In this document: piece by piece, positions 54,750 through 63,284 of the stretch | How positions within the stretch are numbered: the stretch's first letter is position 1 | Layout: each line of letters begins with the position of its first letter | DNA from: Pedobacter steynii | Lineage (GTDB): Bacteria > Bacteroidota > Bacteroidia > Sphingobacteriales > Sphingobacteriaceae | Length of the DNA: 64,000 nt | Assembly: GCF_900103665.1 (NCBI RefSeq) | Contig: NZ_FNGY01000008.1 | Span: forward strand, 248,001-312,000 | Reading direction: 5' to 3' | Notes under the pieces: model-generated | Databases searched by the model: none | The model's input: the letters and a program-made list of their open reading frames with translations, nothing else | Told to the model about the DNA's origin: nothing | Translations under genes and position numbers: made by a program

Positions 54750-54761
54750 ATATTGCAATAT
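54750..54761. promoter_or_regulatory. ATATTGCAATAT palindrome in the divergent promoter
   Basis: A perfect 12-bp palindrome between the nucleotidase and DeoR genes, with several further TTGCAA/GCAATAT copies nearby (54721-54795). Candidate operator. TATATTTG at 54781-54788 matches the Bacteroidota -7 box and lies only 7 nt before the DeoR ATG, so that mRNA may be nearly leaderless. Confidence 0.45.
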
Positions 54762-54795
54762 GTAAGGTGATTTAAATCCTTATATTTGCAACAAT

Positions 54796-55545
54796 ATGAT
54801 AAAGGAAGAACGATTACAACTGATCATAGAACATATCCGCAAAGAGCGAAAAGTTCTATTGGGTGATTTAAGCACGTTATTAGAGGTTTCTGAAGATACC
54901 GTAAGACGTGACATTAAAGAATTATCAGACCAGGGTTTGCTTAAAGCCGTTCGTGGCGGTGCAATTTCCCGCTCTCCTATTCCGCGACATTTTCGTGAAC
55001 GTGAGCATTATGATGTGAGTCATAAAGGTATTATTGCAGAAAAGGCAGTCAAACTGATCAAAAACGGGCAAGTCGTCCTGTTTGATTCCGGAACTTCAGT
55101 GCTTGCAATTGCGACACTTTTACCGCAAGATCTGCAAATTACCGTGATTACCAATAGCTTTCCTGTCGCCTCTGTGCTGGAAGACCATCCCTGCATAGAA
55201 GTGATTTTCCTTGGCGGAAGGTTGAACAAATCTTCCTTCTCCACTTCTGGTTTTGAAGTGATCCAGACGATCAGAGGCATCCGTCCGGACATTTGTTTTT
55301 TAGGCATTTGTAGTATTGACCTGATCTCCGGCGTTACGGGGATCAATTATGAAGATTGTCAGGTTAAAAAGACAATGGTAGAGACTTCTAAGCAGATTAT
55401 TGCACTCGCGACAGTAGAAAAGCTGGGGACCACAGAACCTTATTACATCACCAGCATGAGTGATATAGATACGATTGTCACCGATATTGCCCCTGACCAT
55501 GAAAGCCTTAAAGCTTATAAAGATGCAGGAATCAGACTGGAATAA
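54796..55545 (+). CDS. DeoR/GlpR-family transcriptional regulator
   Basis: A 249-residue regulator: N-terminal winged helix (LLGDLSTLLEVSEDTVRRDI, residues about 20-42, with RGGAI at its end) and a C-terminal sugar-phosphate-sensing domain (VLFDSGTSVLAIATLL, VITNSFPVASVL, FLGGRLNKSSFSTSG, FLGICSIDLISGVTG). DeoR proteins respond to phosphorylated sugars. It lies tail to tail with gapN, 30 bp apart, and divergent from the nucleotidase gene; it might regulate either or itself. Target not shown by sequence alone. Confidence 0.88.
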   Translation: MIKEERLQLIIEHIRKERKVLLGDLSTLLEVSEDTVRRDIKELSDQGLLKAVRGGAISRSPIPRHFREREHYDVSHKGIIAEKAVKLIKNGQVVLFDSGTSVLAIATLLPQDLQITVITNSFPVASVLEDHPCIEVIFLGGRLNKSSFSTSGFEVIQTIRGIRPDICFLGICSIDLISGVTGINYEDCQVKKTMVETSKQIIALATVEKLGTTEPYYITSMSDIDTIVTDIAPDHESLKAYKDAGIRLE

Positions 55546-55575
55546 ACCATCTGGTCCCTGCAAATACCTTTTGTA

Positions 55576-57207
55576 TTAAAACAGATACCTGGTACTTAAG
55601 AAATTAGAACTGTTACCTTCCACAATTTCGTTGATCAGGTGTTTGTTGTTTTCATTTAATTTCGTCGCCACCAGGGAACGGATGGAGAATGACCGCAAGG
55701 CATCAACTACTGATAATGTACCTTCGGCACTGTCTTTTCTTCCCGTGAACGGAAATACATCCGGCCCACGCTGACACTGGCAATTGATATTTACCCGACT
55801 CACCTGATTCACCAGTGGATCAATTAATGCCGCAATCTCTTCTTCGTCATTGCTAAAAATGCTGACCTGCTGACCGTGAGTGGATTCAATCAGGTAATCG
55901 ATTGTTTCTTCCAGATCGTCGAAAGGAACTACCGGAATTACCGGGCCAAACTGCTCCTCAGTATACAGCTTCATTTGTTTGTTTACCGGATAAACAATTG
56001 CCGGGTATACAAAAGATTCATTCACTGCTCCCCCATGTTCATTGATCACTGTTGCACCATTTGCAATCGCATCGGCGATACATTCCTGCAGGTAAGCCGG
56101 TTTATGTGGCTCTGGCAGAGGTGTTAAAGAAACGCCATTTTCCCAGGGCATTCCAAATTTCAATTGCGCTACTGCTTTGGTTAGCTCCTTTAGAAAGACA
56201 TCCGCCAGTGTGCGGTGAATAAAAATAATCTTTAAAGCCGTACAACGCTGCCCGTTAAAGGACAAAGCGCCCAGTACGGTTTCCTGCACTGCCAGCTGTA
56301 CATCTGCTTTGGCCGTGATGATGGCAGCATTCTTGGCATCCAGGCCCAGAATAGCCCTCAAACGGTTTACTTTTGGATGTAATTTCTTTAGCTCATTTGC
56401 CACCTTACTGGAACCAATCAAAGTCAGCACATTGATCTGACCAGATTTCATCAGGTCAGGAATGATTTTATTTCCCCGTCCATAGATCGTATTGACCACA
56501 CCTTTTGGAAAGCAATCCCGAAAGGCTTCCAGTAAAGGATAATGTAATAACGTTCCGTGTTTAGGTGGTTTAAATAACAAGGTATTCCCCATGATCAACG
56601 CCGGGATTAACGTGGTAAAGGTCTCATTCAATGGGTAATTGAAAGGCCCCATACACAATACAACGCCCAAAGGAGAGCGTCTGATTTGCGCCACGATTCC
56701 CTGCTCAATACTAAATCTGGACGACTGGCGGTCGAGGTCTTTCAGGGCATCTATCGTTGCATGAATGTATTCTACTGTCCGGTCAAACTCCTTGACAGAA
56801 TCTGCATAAGATTTGCCAATCTCCCACATCAGTAATTTCACGACGATTGCTTTCTTCTCTATGATCCTGCCTGTAAATTTCTCTACACAGCTGATCCTGT
56901 CGCCGACACTCATGGTTGGCCATTCGCCTCTTCCATTGTTGTAAGCGGTTACTGCGGCATCTAATGCTTCAGCGGCTTCCTTTTCGCTACATAAAGGATA
57001 AGTCCCAATCACTTTGCGCTTCAGGCCCTCCGGGGTCTTCAGACAGATTGGCGACAATACTTCATGCACTTCTCCATCCCATGCACGTAGCTCACCATTA
57101 CTCAGGTATTCCCGTTGGTGAACCTCCTCTTCTAATTTAAATTCCTCCGGAACCTGATGTGTTTCCACAAAGATGGCCTGGAGCTGTTCATTAAAATTCA
57201 TAGTCAT
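55576..57207 (-). CDS. gapN: NADP-dependent glyceraldehyde-3-phosphate dehydrogenase (aldehyde dehydrogenase family)
   Basis: A 543-residue aldehyde dehydrogenase. FNGQRCTALKIIF contains the catalytic cysteine, LIGSSKVANELKK and LRAILGLDAKNAAI flank the oxyanion Glu region, and LCMGPFNYPLNETFTTLIPA is the cofactor-binding start. The long N-terminal part (HQREYLSNGELRAWDGEVHE) marks the non-phosphorylating GAPDH group known from several bacteria. It oxidises glyceraldehyde-3-phosphate to 3-phosphoglycerate with NADP. Its place after exuT suggests it handles the triose phosphate made by KDPG aldolase. Assignment to GapN rather than another ALDH is good but not certain. Confidence 0.85.
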   Translation of the reverse strand: MTMNFNEQLQAIFVETHQVPEEFKLEEEVHQREYLSNGELRAWDGEVHEVLSPICLKTPEGLKRKVIGTYPLCSEKEAAEALDAAVTAYNNGRGEWPTMSVGDRISCVEKFTGRIIEKKAIVVKLLMWEIGKSYADSVKEFDRTVEYIHATIDALKDLDRQSSRFSIEQGIVAQIRRSPLGVVLCMGPFNYPLNETFTTLIPALIMGNTLLFKPPKHGTLLHYPLLEAFRDCFPKGVVNTIYGRGNKIIPDLMKSGQINVLTLIGSSKVANELKKLHPKVNRLRAILGLDAKNAAIITAKADVQLAVQETVLGALSFNGQRCTALKIIFIHRTLADVFLKELTKAVAQLKFGMPWENGVSLTPLPEPHKPAYLQECIADAIANGATVINEHGGAVNESFVYPAIVYPVNKQMKLYTEEQFGPVIPVVPFDDLEETIDYLIESTHGQQVSIFSNDEEEIAALIDPLVNQVSRVNINCQCQRGPDVFPFTGRKDSAEGTLSVVDALRSFSIRSLVATKLNENNKHLINEIVEGNSSNFLSTRYLF

Positions 57208-57234
57208 ATGGTCGGTTAGGTTAATCTTACAGAT

Positions 57235-58602
57235 TTATAAATCAGTGATCGGCGCGTATTTTGGAACAAGGAATTTCATTACTACCCAGGCCAGTAAATA
57301 AGCCACAGCGCAAATCGTAAACATAATGGTATAGCCGGTTTGTGTATGTCCTAATAGTTTGTAATGATCGAAGAGTGCACCGCCTAATTTCGACATCACC
57401 ACACCGCCCATGCCACCAGCCATACCGCCAATTCCAATCACTGAGGCGATGCTTTTCTTAGGAAACATATCGGAAACAGTGGTGAAAATATTTGCCGACC
57501 ATGCCTGATGTGCAGATGCACCAATTCCAATAAGGACTACAGGAATCCAGAAACTGATGTGCCCTAAGGGTTGTGCTGCCAATACCACTAAAGGGAATAA
57601 GGCGATGACAAACATGGCACGCATACGGCCATCATAAGGCGAATATCCTTTTTTAATGAAGTACATCGGAAACCATCCTCCGCCAATACTTCCAATCATG
57701 GTCATGCTATACAATACGGTTAAAGGCATCATGATGTCTGTTCCCGTCAGGCTGTACTGTACTTTAAGGTAAGAAGGGAGCCAAAAAAGGAAGAACCACC
57801 AAACCCCATCGGTCATGAACTTGCCGAAGGCAAATGCCCAGGTTTGTCTGTAACCTAATAATTTAAACCAGGCCACTTTTTCAGTTGCAACGGTTTCTGT
57901 TACCGGTGCTTCCTCCTGCTGATCACTATTGATATAAGCCAGTTCAGCTGCGTTCATCCGTTTCTGATTTTCTGGCTTATCATAAAAAACATACCAGAAG
58001 CCCAACCAGATAAAACCAACTGCACCTACAATGATAAACGCAGATTCCCATCCCCATACTTTTGCAATCCATGGCACTGTTAGCGGCGCTAAAATGGCCC
58101 CAACATTGGCCCCGGAGTTAAAGATTCCGGTAGCGAAAGAACGTTCTTTCTTTGGGAAGTACTCTGCCGTCGCTTTAATCGCAGCCGGAAAATTTGCAGA
58201 TTCACCAAAAGCCAGGACTGCTCTTGCCAGGATAAAACCGATCACGGAAACCGGTACCATACCCAATCCAACCCAACTGATCAGGGCAGCTGCACTGACA
58301 CCGATGGGTACCGCAACGGCATGCATGATGGCTCCTATAGACCAGATGATCAGGGCAATGATGTATCCCCATTTCGTGCCTAAACGGTCTACAAACCTTC
58401 CTGCGAAGAGCATGGAGATGGCATATACAAATTGAAATGCCGCTGTGATATTGGCATAGTCGCTATTGGTCCAGTTAAATTCTTTCTCCAGCATGGGATG
58501 CAGGAGGCTCAACACCTGACGGTCAAGGTAGTTGACTGTGGTTGCAAAAAACAATAATGCACAGATTGTCCATCTGTAATTACCCATTTTAGTCTCTTTC
58601 AT
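57235..58602 (-). CDS. exuT: MFS hexuronate transporter
   Basis: A 455-residue inner-membrane symporter with about twelve helices, of the anion:cation symporter group. The opening YRWTICALLFFATTVNYLDR is typical of ExuT/GudP-type carriers, where the NYLDRQ motif follows helix 1; later parts include FFLFWLPSYLKVQYSLTG. Likely imports glucuronate or galacturonate, in keeping with the neighbouring genes. It starts 39 bp after the aldolase stop and precedes gapN by 27 bp. Substrate is inferred from context. Confidence 0.9.
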   Translation of the reverse strand: MKETKMGNYRWTICALLFFATTVNYLDRQVLSLLHPMLEKEFNWTNSDYANITAAFQFVYAISMLFAGRFVDRLGTKWGYIIALIIWSIGAIMHAVAVPIGVSAAALISWVGLGMVPVSVIGFILARAVLAFGESANFPAAIKATAEYFPKKERSFATGIFNSGANVGAILAPLTVPWIAKVWGWESAFIIVGAVGFIWLGFWYVFYDKPENQKRMNAAELAYINSDQQEEAPVTETVATEKVAWFKLLGYRQTWAFAFGKFMTDGVWWFFLFWLPSYLKVQYSLTGTDIMMPLTVLYSMTMIGSIGGGWFPMYFIKKGYSPYDGRMRAMFVIALFPLVVLAAQPLGHISFWIPVVLIGIGASAHQAWSANIFTTVSDMFPKKSIASVIGIGGMAGGMGGVVMSKLGGALFDHYKLLGHTQTGYTIMFTICAVAYLLAWVVMKFLVPKYAPITDL

Positions 58603-58641
58603 TATATTTGGCTTTGGTTGGTTAGGTCAATTGGCTGGGCA

Positions 58642-59301
58642 TTATCTGCCCGATTTTACCAGGTCAATTGTCTTTCTGGTTAAGGTATCTAATTCGTTAT
58701 AATCTTTGTTCTCTAATATTTCTTTGCTGATCAGTTTGCTGCCCATGCCGACTGCACATACGCCTGATTTAAACCAATCGCTGATGTTGCGTTGTTCAAT
58801 CTCCACACCGCCTGTCGGGATGAACAGCTGGCCTGGGAAAAGATCTTTAATCGCAGACATATAGGACGGGCCGAGAATGTTTGCAGGAAACAACTTGATC
58901 AATCCCGCTTTCAGCTGATGAGCAGTATTGATCTCTGTAGGCGTAAAACATCCCGGGATCCAGAGTAACCCTTTGGAATGAACCAATTCGCCTACTTCAG
59001 GATTTACAATCGGGCAAACGATAAAATGAGCACCTGCAGCGATAAAATCTTCCGCTTCCTTAACGGTTTTAATCGTTCCTATTCCCAGGTAAAGGTCTTG
59101 CATTTCAGTTTTAAGTGTCTCTATCAGCATGCTGAAGTTAGCCAAAGCAGCGGGACCGCGGTTGGTATATTCGAGTACCCTGATTCCCGCTTTATATAAT
59201 GTTCTGATGATATCCAGACTCACCTGTGCATCTTCAAAATAGAATAATGGCAGGATCCCCTGATCTGTGATGGCTTTTAAAGAACTTTCTTTTGTTTTCA
59301 T
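58642..59301 (-). CDS. eda: bifunctional-type KDPG/KHG aldolase
   Basis: A 219-residue class I aldolase that splits 2-keto-3-deoxy-6-phosphogluconate into pyruvate and glyceraldehyde-3-phosphate. E44 (VLEYTNRGP) and K136 (AGLIKLFPA, Schiff-base lysine) are in place, and the FIVCPIVNPEVGELVHSKGL and WIPGCFTPTEI stretches are family signatures. Length fits the family. It lies 40 bp downstream of the KDG kinase gene and supplies the step after KdgK. Confidence 0.94.
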   Translation of the reverse strand: MKTKESSLKAITDQGILPLFYFEDAQVSLDIIRTLYKAGIRVLEYTNRGPAALANFSMLIETLKTEMQDLYLGIGTIKTVKEAEDFIAAGAHFIVCPIVNPEVGELVHSKGLLWIPGCFTPTEINTAHQLKAGLIKLFPANILGPSYMSAIKDLFPGQLFIPTGGVEIEQRNISDWFKSGVCAVGMGSKLISKEILENKDYNELDTLTRKTIDLVKSGR

Positions 59302-59340
59302 TTCTATATTTTTTACCGTACGTCTTATTTATTTTTCTGT

Positions 59341-60366
59341 TTAAAAAGTGGTTTCATAAGGTTGAACCACCTGTTGAATGTCTTCGATTTTTGTCGTGTT
59401 GAAATCAGTAGTTGTAAAGAGCTTCGCGAAGGCTGCTCTGGTGGCAAACCCAAGTATTTCTGCAGGAGGCAGCTGATGGTAAAAACCATAAATCAAACCT
59501 GCCATATAACAATCACCGCTTCCTATTTTTCCGCCGATCTTTTCTGCACGGTACTCTTTGGAAGTGAACAACTCATTATCCGTAAACAAAGTGCTGTAAT
59601 ATTTAACACCGGTTTTGAAATCAAACCTGAAGGTATTGGCTACCGCTGTACACTTAGGAAATACAGCAATAATCGCTTTGGAGGTTATGGTTGCCTGTTC
59701 CAGATAATTCTCTTTCAGGTCTGCTTCGACAAGCCCCTCAGGCACCGGAATGCCGAGCATATTTTCAGCCGCCCAGATGTTTCCCATGATAAGGTCGCAA
59801 TACGGCGCCAGCAACGGCATCACCTCTATCGGATCTTTTCCATATTTCCATAGTTTACTTCTGTAATTCAAATCCAGTGAAATCCGGATATTCCTTTCGG
59901 AAGCAGCTTTTAAAGCCTCTTCACATACTGCAGCTACATCCGTGTTTAATGCCGGACAAATTGCGCTGAAATGAAACCAGCTGATCCCTTCAAAAACGGC
60001 ATCCCAATCGATTACTCCTGTTTTTAAAGTAGAGAAAGAAGAATAGTTACGGTCGTAAATTACACCCGAATTTTTAAGGTCTTTCCCATTAGCGAGATAA
60101 TATAAACCAATCCGCTCTCCCAGGTATTGCATCGGACTGGTGTCTATATTCAACTGATCCAGATAAGTAACCACCTGTCTGCTCAAAAAATTATCCGGTA
60201 CCGCAGAGAGGTAAGCCGAAGGAACACCCCAAAGTGCCAAAGCAGCCGCCACATTCGCTTCTGCCCCTCCTACATAAAAAGGAAGGTTATTTTCTTTCAG
60301 CCAGGCTCCCTCTACATCCGGGGAAATCCTCAATAACAGTTCACCAAAGTTTAAAACCTTGCCCAT
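59341..60366 (-). CDS. kdgK: 2-dehydro-3-deoxygluconokinase (PfkB family)
   Basis: A 341-residue sugar kinase of the ribokinase/PfkB family: GELLLRISPDVEGAW at the start, FYVGGAEANVAAALALWGV for substrate binding, and GGKIGSGDCYMAGLIYGFYH with the catalytic aspartate near residue 290. It phosphorylates KDG to KDPG. Its start is 6 bp downstream of the uxaC stop, so the two are tightly coupled. Confidence 0.92.
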   Translation of the reverse strand: MGKVLNFGELLLRISPDVEGAWLKENNLPFYVGGAEANVAAALALWGVPSAYLSAVPDNFLSRQVVTYLDQLNIDTSPMQYLGERIGLYYLANGKDLKNSGVIYDRNYSSFSTLKTGVIDWDAVFEGISWFHFSAICPALNTDVAAVCEEALKAASERNIRISLDLNYRSKLWKYGKDPIEVMPLLAPYCDLIMGNIWAAENMLGIPVPEGLVEADLKENYLEQATITSKAIIAVFPKCTAVANTFRFDFKTGVKYYSTLFTDNELFTSKEYRAEKIGGKIGSGDCYMAGLIYGFYHQLPPAEILGFATRAAFAKLFTTTDFNTTKIEDIQQVVQPYETTF

Positions 60367-60372
60367 ATATCA

Positions 60373-61773
60373 TTAAAAATTAAAATATTCTTTTGCATTG
60401 TTATAGCAGATGTCCTGAATCACTTTGCCAAGCCATTTCTGATCATCAGGCAATTCTCCATTCTCTACATCATCCCCAAAAAGATTACATAAAATCCTTC
60501 TGAAGTACTCATGACGGGGATAAGACAGAAAGCTTCGGCTGTCGGTAAGCATTCCTACAAAACGACTCAGTAAGCCCATATTTGATAAGGTATTGATCTG
60601 TTTGATCATCCCTTCTTTCTGATCAAGGAACCACCAGGCAGAACCCCATTGTACTTTTCCTGCAACCGTTCCATCGTTGTAATTGCCAATCATTGTGGCC
60701 ATCAACTCATTGTCGGCTGGATTTAAATTGTACAAAATGGTCTTTGTCAGGCAATTTTGAGCGTCCAGTTTGTTTAAGAACCTAGACAATGCCTTTCCTT
60801 GCGGAAAATCGCCGATAGAATCGAAACCGGTATCCGGACCTAACTGGCTCAATAACCTGTCGTTATTATTTCTCAAGGCCCCCAAATGGTATTGTTGTAC
60901 CCATCCTTTTTCGTGGTCCCATAAGGCAAACTGAAACAGTAAAGCAGATTTAAACTGACCAGCTTCTTCGATCGTTAAAGGAATCCCATTTCTGATCTTT
61001 CCATAAATATCTTTAATCTCATCGTGGGTATAATCATCGGCATAAATCCGCTCCAGGCCATGGTCGGATACGGAACAGCCATTTTCTGCAAAATAATCAT
61101 GTCTTGATTTAAGCGCAGACAGGTAAGCATCCAGATCGTTTAATTCCTTGCCTGTTAAAGCCGAAAGCTGATCTATATATTTGTTCAGTGCCTGCTGATC
61201 ATCTGCATTCATCGCTTTATCCGGACGGAATGCGGGCAAAACCTGGATGTCCAGCCCATCATTCTTTATTTTCTGATGGTGTTCCAGGGAATCTAAAGGA
61301 TCATCGGTGGTACATAAGGTTTTCACCTTCATCTTGCGCAGCAAGTTTTGCACAGAATATTCCGGTGTCTGTAATTTAGCTGTACATTCTTCATAAATCC
61401 GCTCTGCATTTGCAGGCGACAACACTTCATGAACATCAAAATAACGTTGTAATTCCAGGTGTGTCCAGTGGTATAAAGGATTTCTCAAAGTATAGGGCAC
61501 TGTTTCAGCCCACTTTTTAAATTTCTCCAGATCAGTCGCATTACCGGTAATGTAATGTTCGTCAATACCGTTTGCACGCATTGCACGCCATTTATAATGA
61601 TCGCCATATAGCCAAACCTGAGTAATATTTTCAAACATGAAATCGTTTGCAATTTGATCCGGCATTAAATGATTATGGTAATCAATAACCGGCATCTGTT
61701 TTGCAAAATTATGATATAGCGTTTGCGCTGTCTTGGTCTGTAATAAGAAATTGTCGTCTAAAAAGTTCTTCAC
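60373..61773 (-). CDS. uxaC: glucuronate isomerase
   Basis: A 466-residue TIM-barrel enzyme (amidohydrolase-like) that converts D-glucuronate to D-fructuronate, or galacturonate to tagaturonate. Typical stretches: PVIDYHNHLMPDQIANDFMF with the metal-binding HNH, QVWLYGDHYKWRAMRANGI, TTDDPLDSLEHHQ, and GMLTDSRSFLSYPRHEYFRR. The start codon is GTG at 61773; no ATG is in reach. It leads the catabolic operon uxaC-kdgK-eda-exuT-gapN. A LacI-like site lies 115-125 bp upstream. Confidence 0.95.
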   Translation of the reverse strand: MKNFLDDNFLLQTKTAQTLYHNFAKQMPVIDYHNHLMPDQIANDFMFENITQVWLYGDHYKWRAMRANGIDEHYITGNATDLEKFKKWAETVPYTLRNPLYHWTHLELQRYFDVHEVLSPANAERIYEECTAKLQTPEYSVQNLLRKMKVKTLCTTDDPLDSLEHHQKIKNDGLDIQVLPAFRPDKAMNADDQQALNKYIDQLSALTGKELNDLDAYLSALKSRHDYFAENGCSVSDHGLERIYADDYTHDEIKDIYGKIRNGIPLTIEEAGQFKSALLFQFALWDHEKGWVQQYHLGALRNNNDRLLSQLGPDTGFDSIGDFPQGKALSRFLNKLDAQNCLTKTILYNLNPADNELMATMIGNYNDGTVAGKVQWGSAWWFLDQKEGMIKQINTLSNMGLLSRFVGMLTDSRSFLSYPRHEYFRRILCNLFGDDVENGELPDDQKWLGKVIQDICYNNAKEYFNF

Positions 61774-61887
61774 AATAATATTTTTAAATGTATTAATTTT
61801 TATAGATAAAGCGGCAAAATGTTACACCTCAAAAACAATTCTACATAATTATTATAAGGATTAACAGGCTTCAGCCGGAATTATTTG

Positions 61888-61898
61888 CGCAATCGTTA
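61888..61898 (-). promoter_or_regulatory. LacI-type half operator upstream of uxaC
   Basis: CGCAATCGTTA, the half-site shared with the uxuB and DUF4350-gene regions, 115 bp before the uxaC start and overlapping the stop codon of the DUF4350-like gene. Only one half is well conserved. Confidence 0.5.
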
Positions 61899-62702
61899 TA
61901 GGCAGCTTTTGATCCAGTCGACCAGATCCCGGGCCGCGTTTAAATTGTCAAAAGTAACAGGAAGCTTCTTTCCATCCACATATTCATTGTAAAGCCATGG
62001 ATCGCCGATGGCGAATACCGCCCCTTTGCCATATTTCGCAATGGCGATGACCTGATCTCCGTCCTTGTCCTTCAGGATGGATTTTGCTGCGCCGCTCAAT
62101 GTAAGTGTGCTGTATTCTTTGATAAACAATTTCCTGGCCGTTTTAAAAAACGGATTTCCCGGTTCTATATCCATGCTCCCCATTTCAAATTCGTTTTTAA
62201 CCACCCTCCCCTTGCTGTTCATATTGAACTGTATGCCAAATTGTTTAGCAAGCTGGTTGAGGTGTTCCAGGTCTGCATTTCCGGTATCGTTTGCCATCAG
62301 CAGCAATACACCGCCGGATTTGAGCCATGAAGTGATGGTAGAAATGTCATTTTCGTTTACAAAGCTGGGATTTGGATTTTCTTTTTCAATATCCGGATCA
62401 ACAATGATGTATACAGAGGCTTGTTTTAAATTGTCTTTTGTCGGGGCGGACTTTAGCGTCTCTGTATTAAAGCCTTTATCCTTAAATACTCCTGCAAATA
62501 AGGAAAAACCTACACCAGAGTTTTCCTCCCATTTGTAATGCCAGGATTGTGCAATGCCATTTGCATCCTTCTTAATTTCGTTGTTAAAATAGGAGTCTAA
62601 TAACACCAGCGGTTTCCCGGCCACCTTGGGCGCAGATTGGGCATAACATGCTCCTGTCGTGAGCAATGTAAACAAAACAGGGAAAATGGAACTTTTGCTC
62701 AT
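61896..62702 (-). CDS. exported DUF4350-like protein
   Basis: A 268-residue protein with a signal peptide (IFPVLFTLLTTGACYAQ). It opens VLLDSYFNNEIKKDANGIAQ and has a Rossmann-like body (VYIIVDPDIEKENPNPSFVN, GGVLLLMANDTGNADLEHLN, VFAIGDPWLYNEYVDGKKLP) resembling the glutamine-amidotransferase-like DUF4350 domain often attached to GH88/GH105 unsaturated-uronyl hydrolases. Here it stands alone. It may take part in processing uronic-acid oligosaccharides; the shared operator half upstream (62807-62817) supports membership of the glucuronate regulon. No enzymatic activity can be assigned. Confidence 0.72.
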   Translation of the reverse strand: MSKSSIFPVLFTLLTTGACYAQSAPKVAGKPLVLLDSYFNNEIKKDANGIAQSWHYKWEENSGVGFSLFAGVFKDKGFNTETLKSAPTKDNLKQASVYIIVDPDIEKENPNPSFVNENDISTITSWLKSGGVLLLMANDTGNADLEHLNQLAKQFGIQFNMNSKGRVVKNEFEMGSMDIEPGNPFFKTARKLFIKEYSTLTLSGAAKSILKDKDGDQVIAIAKYGKGAVFAIGDPWLYNEYVDGKKLPVTFDNLNAARDLVDWIKSCL

Positions 62703-63284
62703 ATCCTGGTTAATTCTTTTGAATATTTGGTTAAAGCCATAATGAGGCCTGATACAAGTCTACAAAGATTTGACAGCTAATGAAACAAATGCATAGGAAA
62801 AAACTACGCAATCGTTAGCGTAAGTTAAGATGAAAACTCAGGTAAGCAGCTATCAGAAATTAATGGAAATGTTTGGTTTCCAGCTCGCTTAAAACTTCTT
62901 TCAGGATTTCCTGATCAAGGTGATCGGTATTTGCAATGTGAATTAACTCATAGATGGCTAAAAATGACTGGGAGAATATAGAAGAAATACCTAAATTATC
63001 TAACCTCCTGAAGCGGCTTCAGTAAGCTCAAAAAACCGCAGAAAAAAATCAGTAAAATCATGCTAAATTTCTTGAAATAAATCCGGTATATGATCCTCCT
63101 TACTGAGGTCTGGATGTTCTCATACTGAGTCCACAGTGAGTCCACGTTTTTGCAGGAAAAAGGTGGACCGAATATGGAGCTGCCCCGGACTCATTACGAT
63201 GGCATCCCAGACACAGCGCGAAGCAATCTATGACTGGGTGTAAAATGAATATTTATGGTATAAAAAACAGCTGAAATGCAGTGT
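62703..63284. other. 582-bp gap with operator and possible gene remnant
   Basis: Contains the LacI-like operator at 62804-62821. A minus-strand frame of about 52 codons ending at 62860 (LDNLGISSIFSQSFLAIYEL ... EVLSELETKHFH) looks coding but has no start codon and is closed by a stop upstream, so it may be the tail of a decayed gene. TGAGTCCAC occurs twice near 63125-63145. No complete gene is supported. Confidence 0.35.
62804..62821 (-). promoter_or_regulatory. LacI-type operator upstream of the DUF4350-like gene
   Basis: TACGCAATCGTTAGCGTA, an imperfect palindrome with outer arms TACGC/GCGTA and the shared CGCAATCGTTA core, 102-119 bp before the start codon. Confidence 0.6.
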
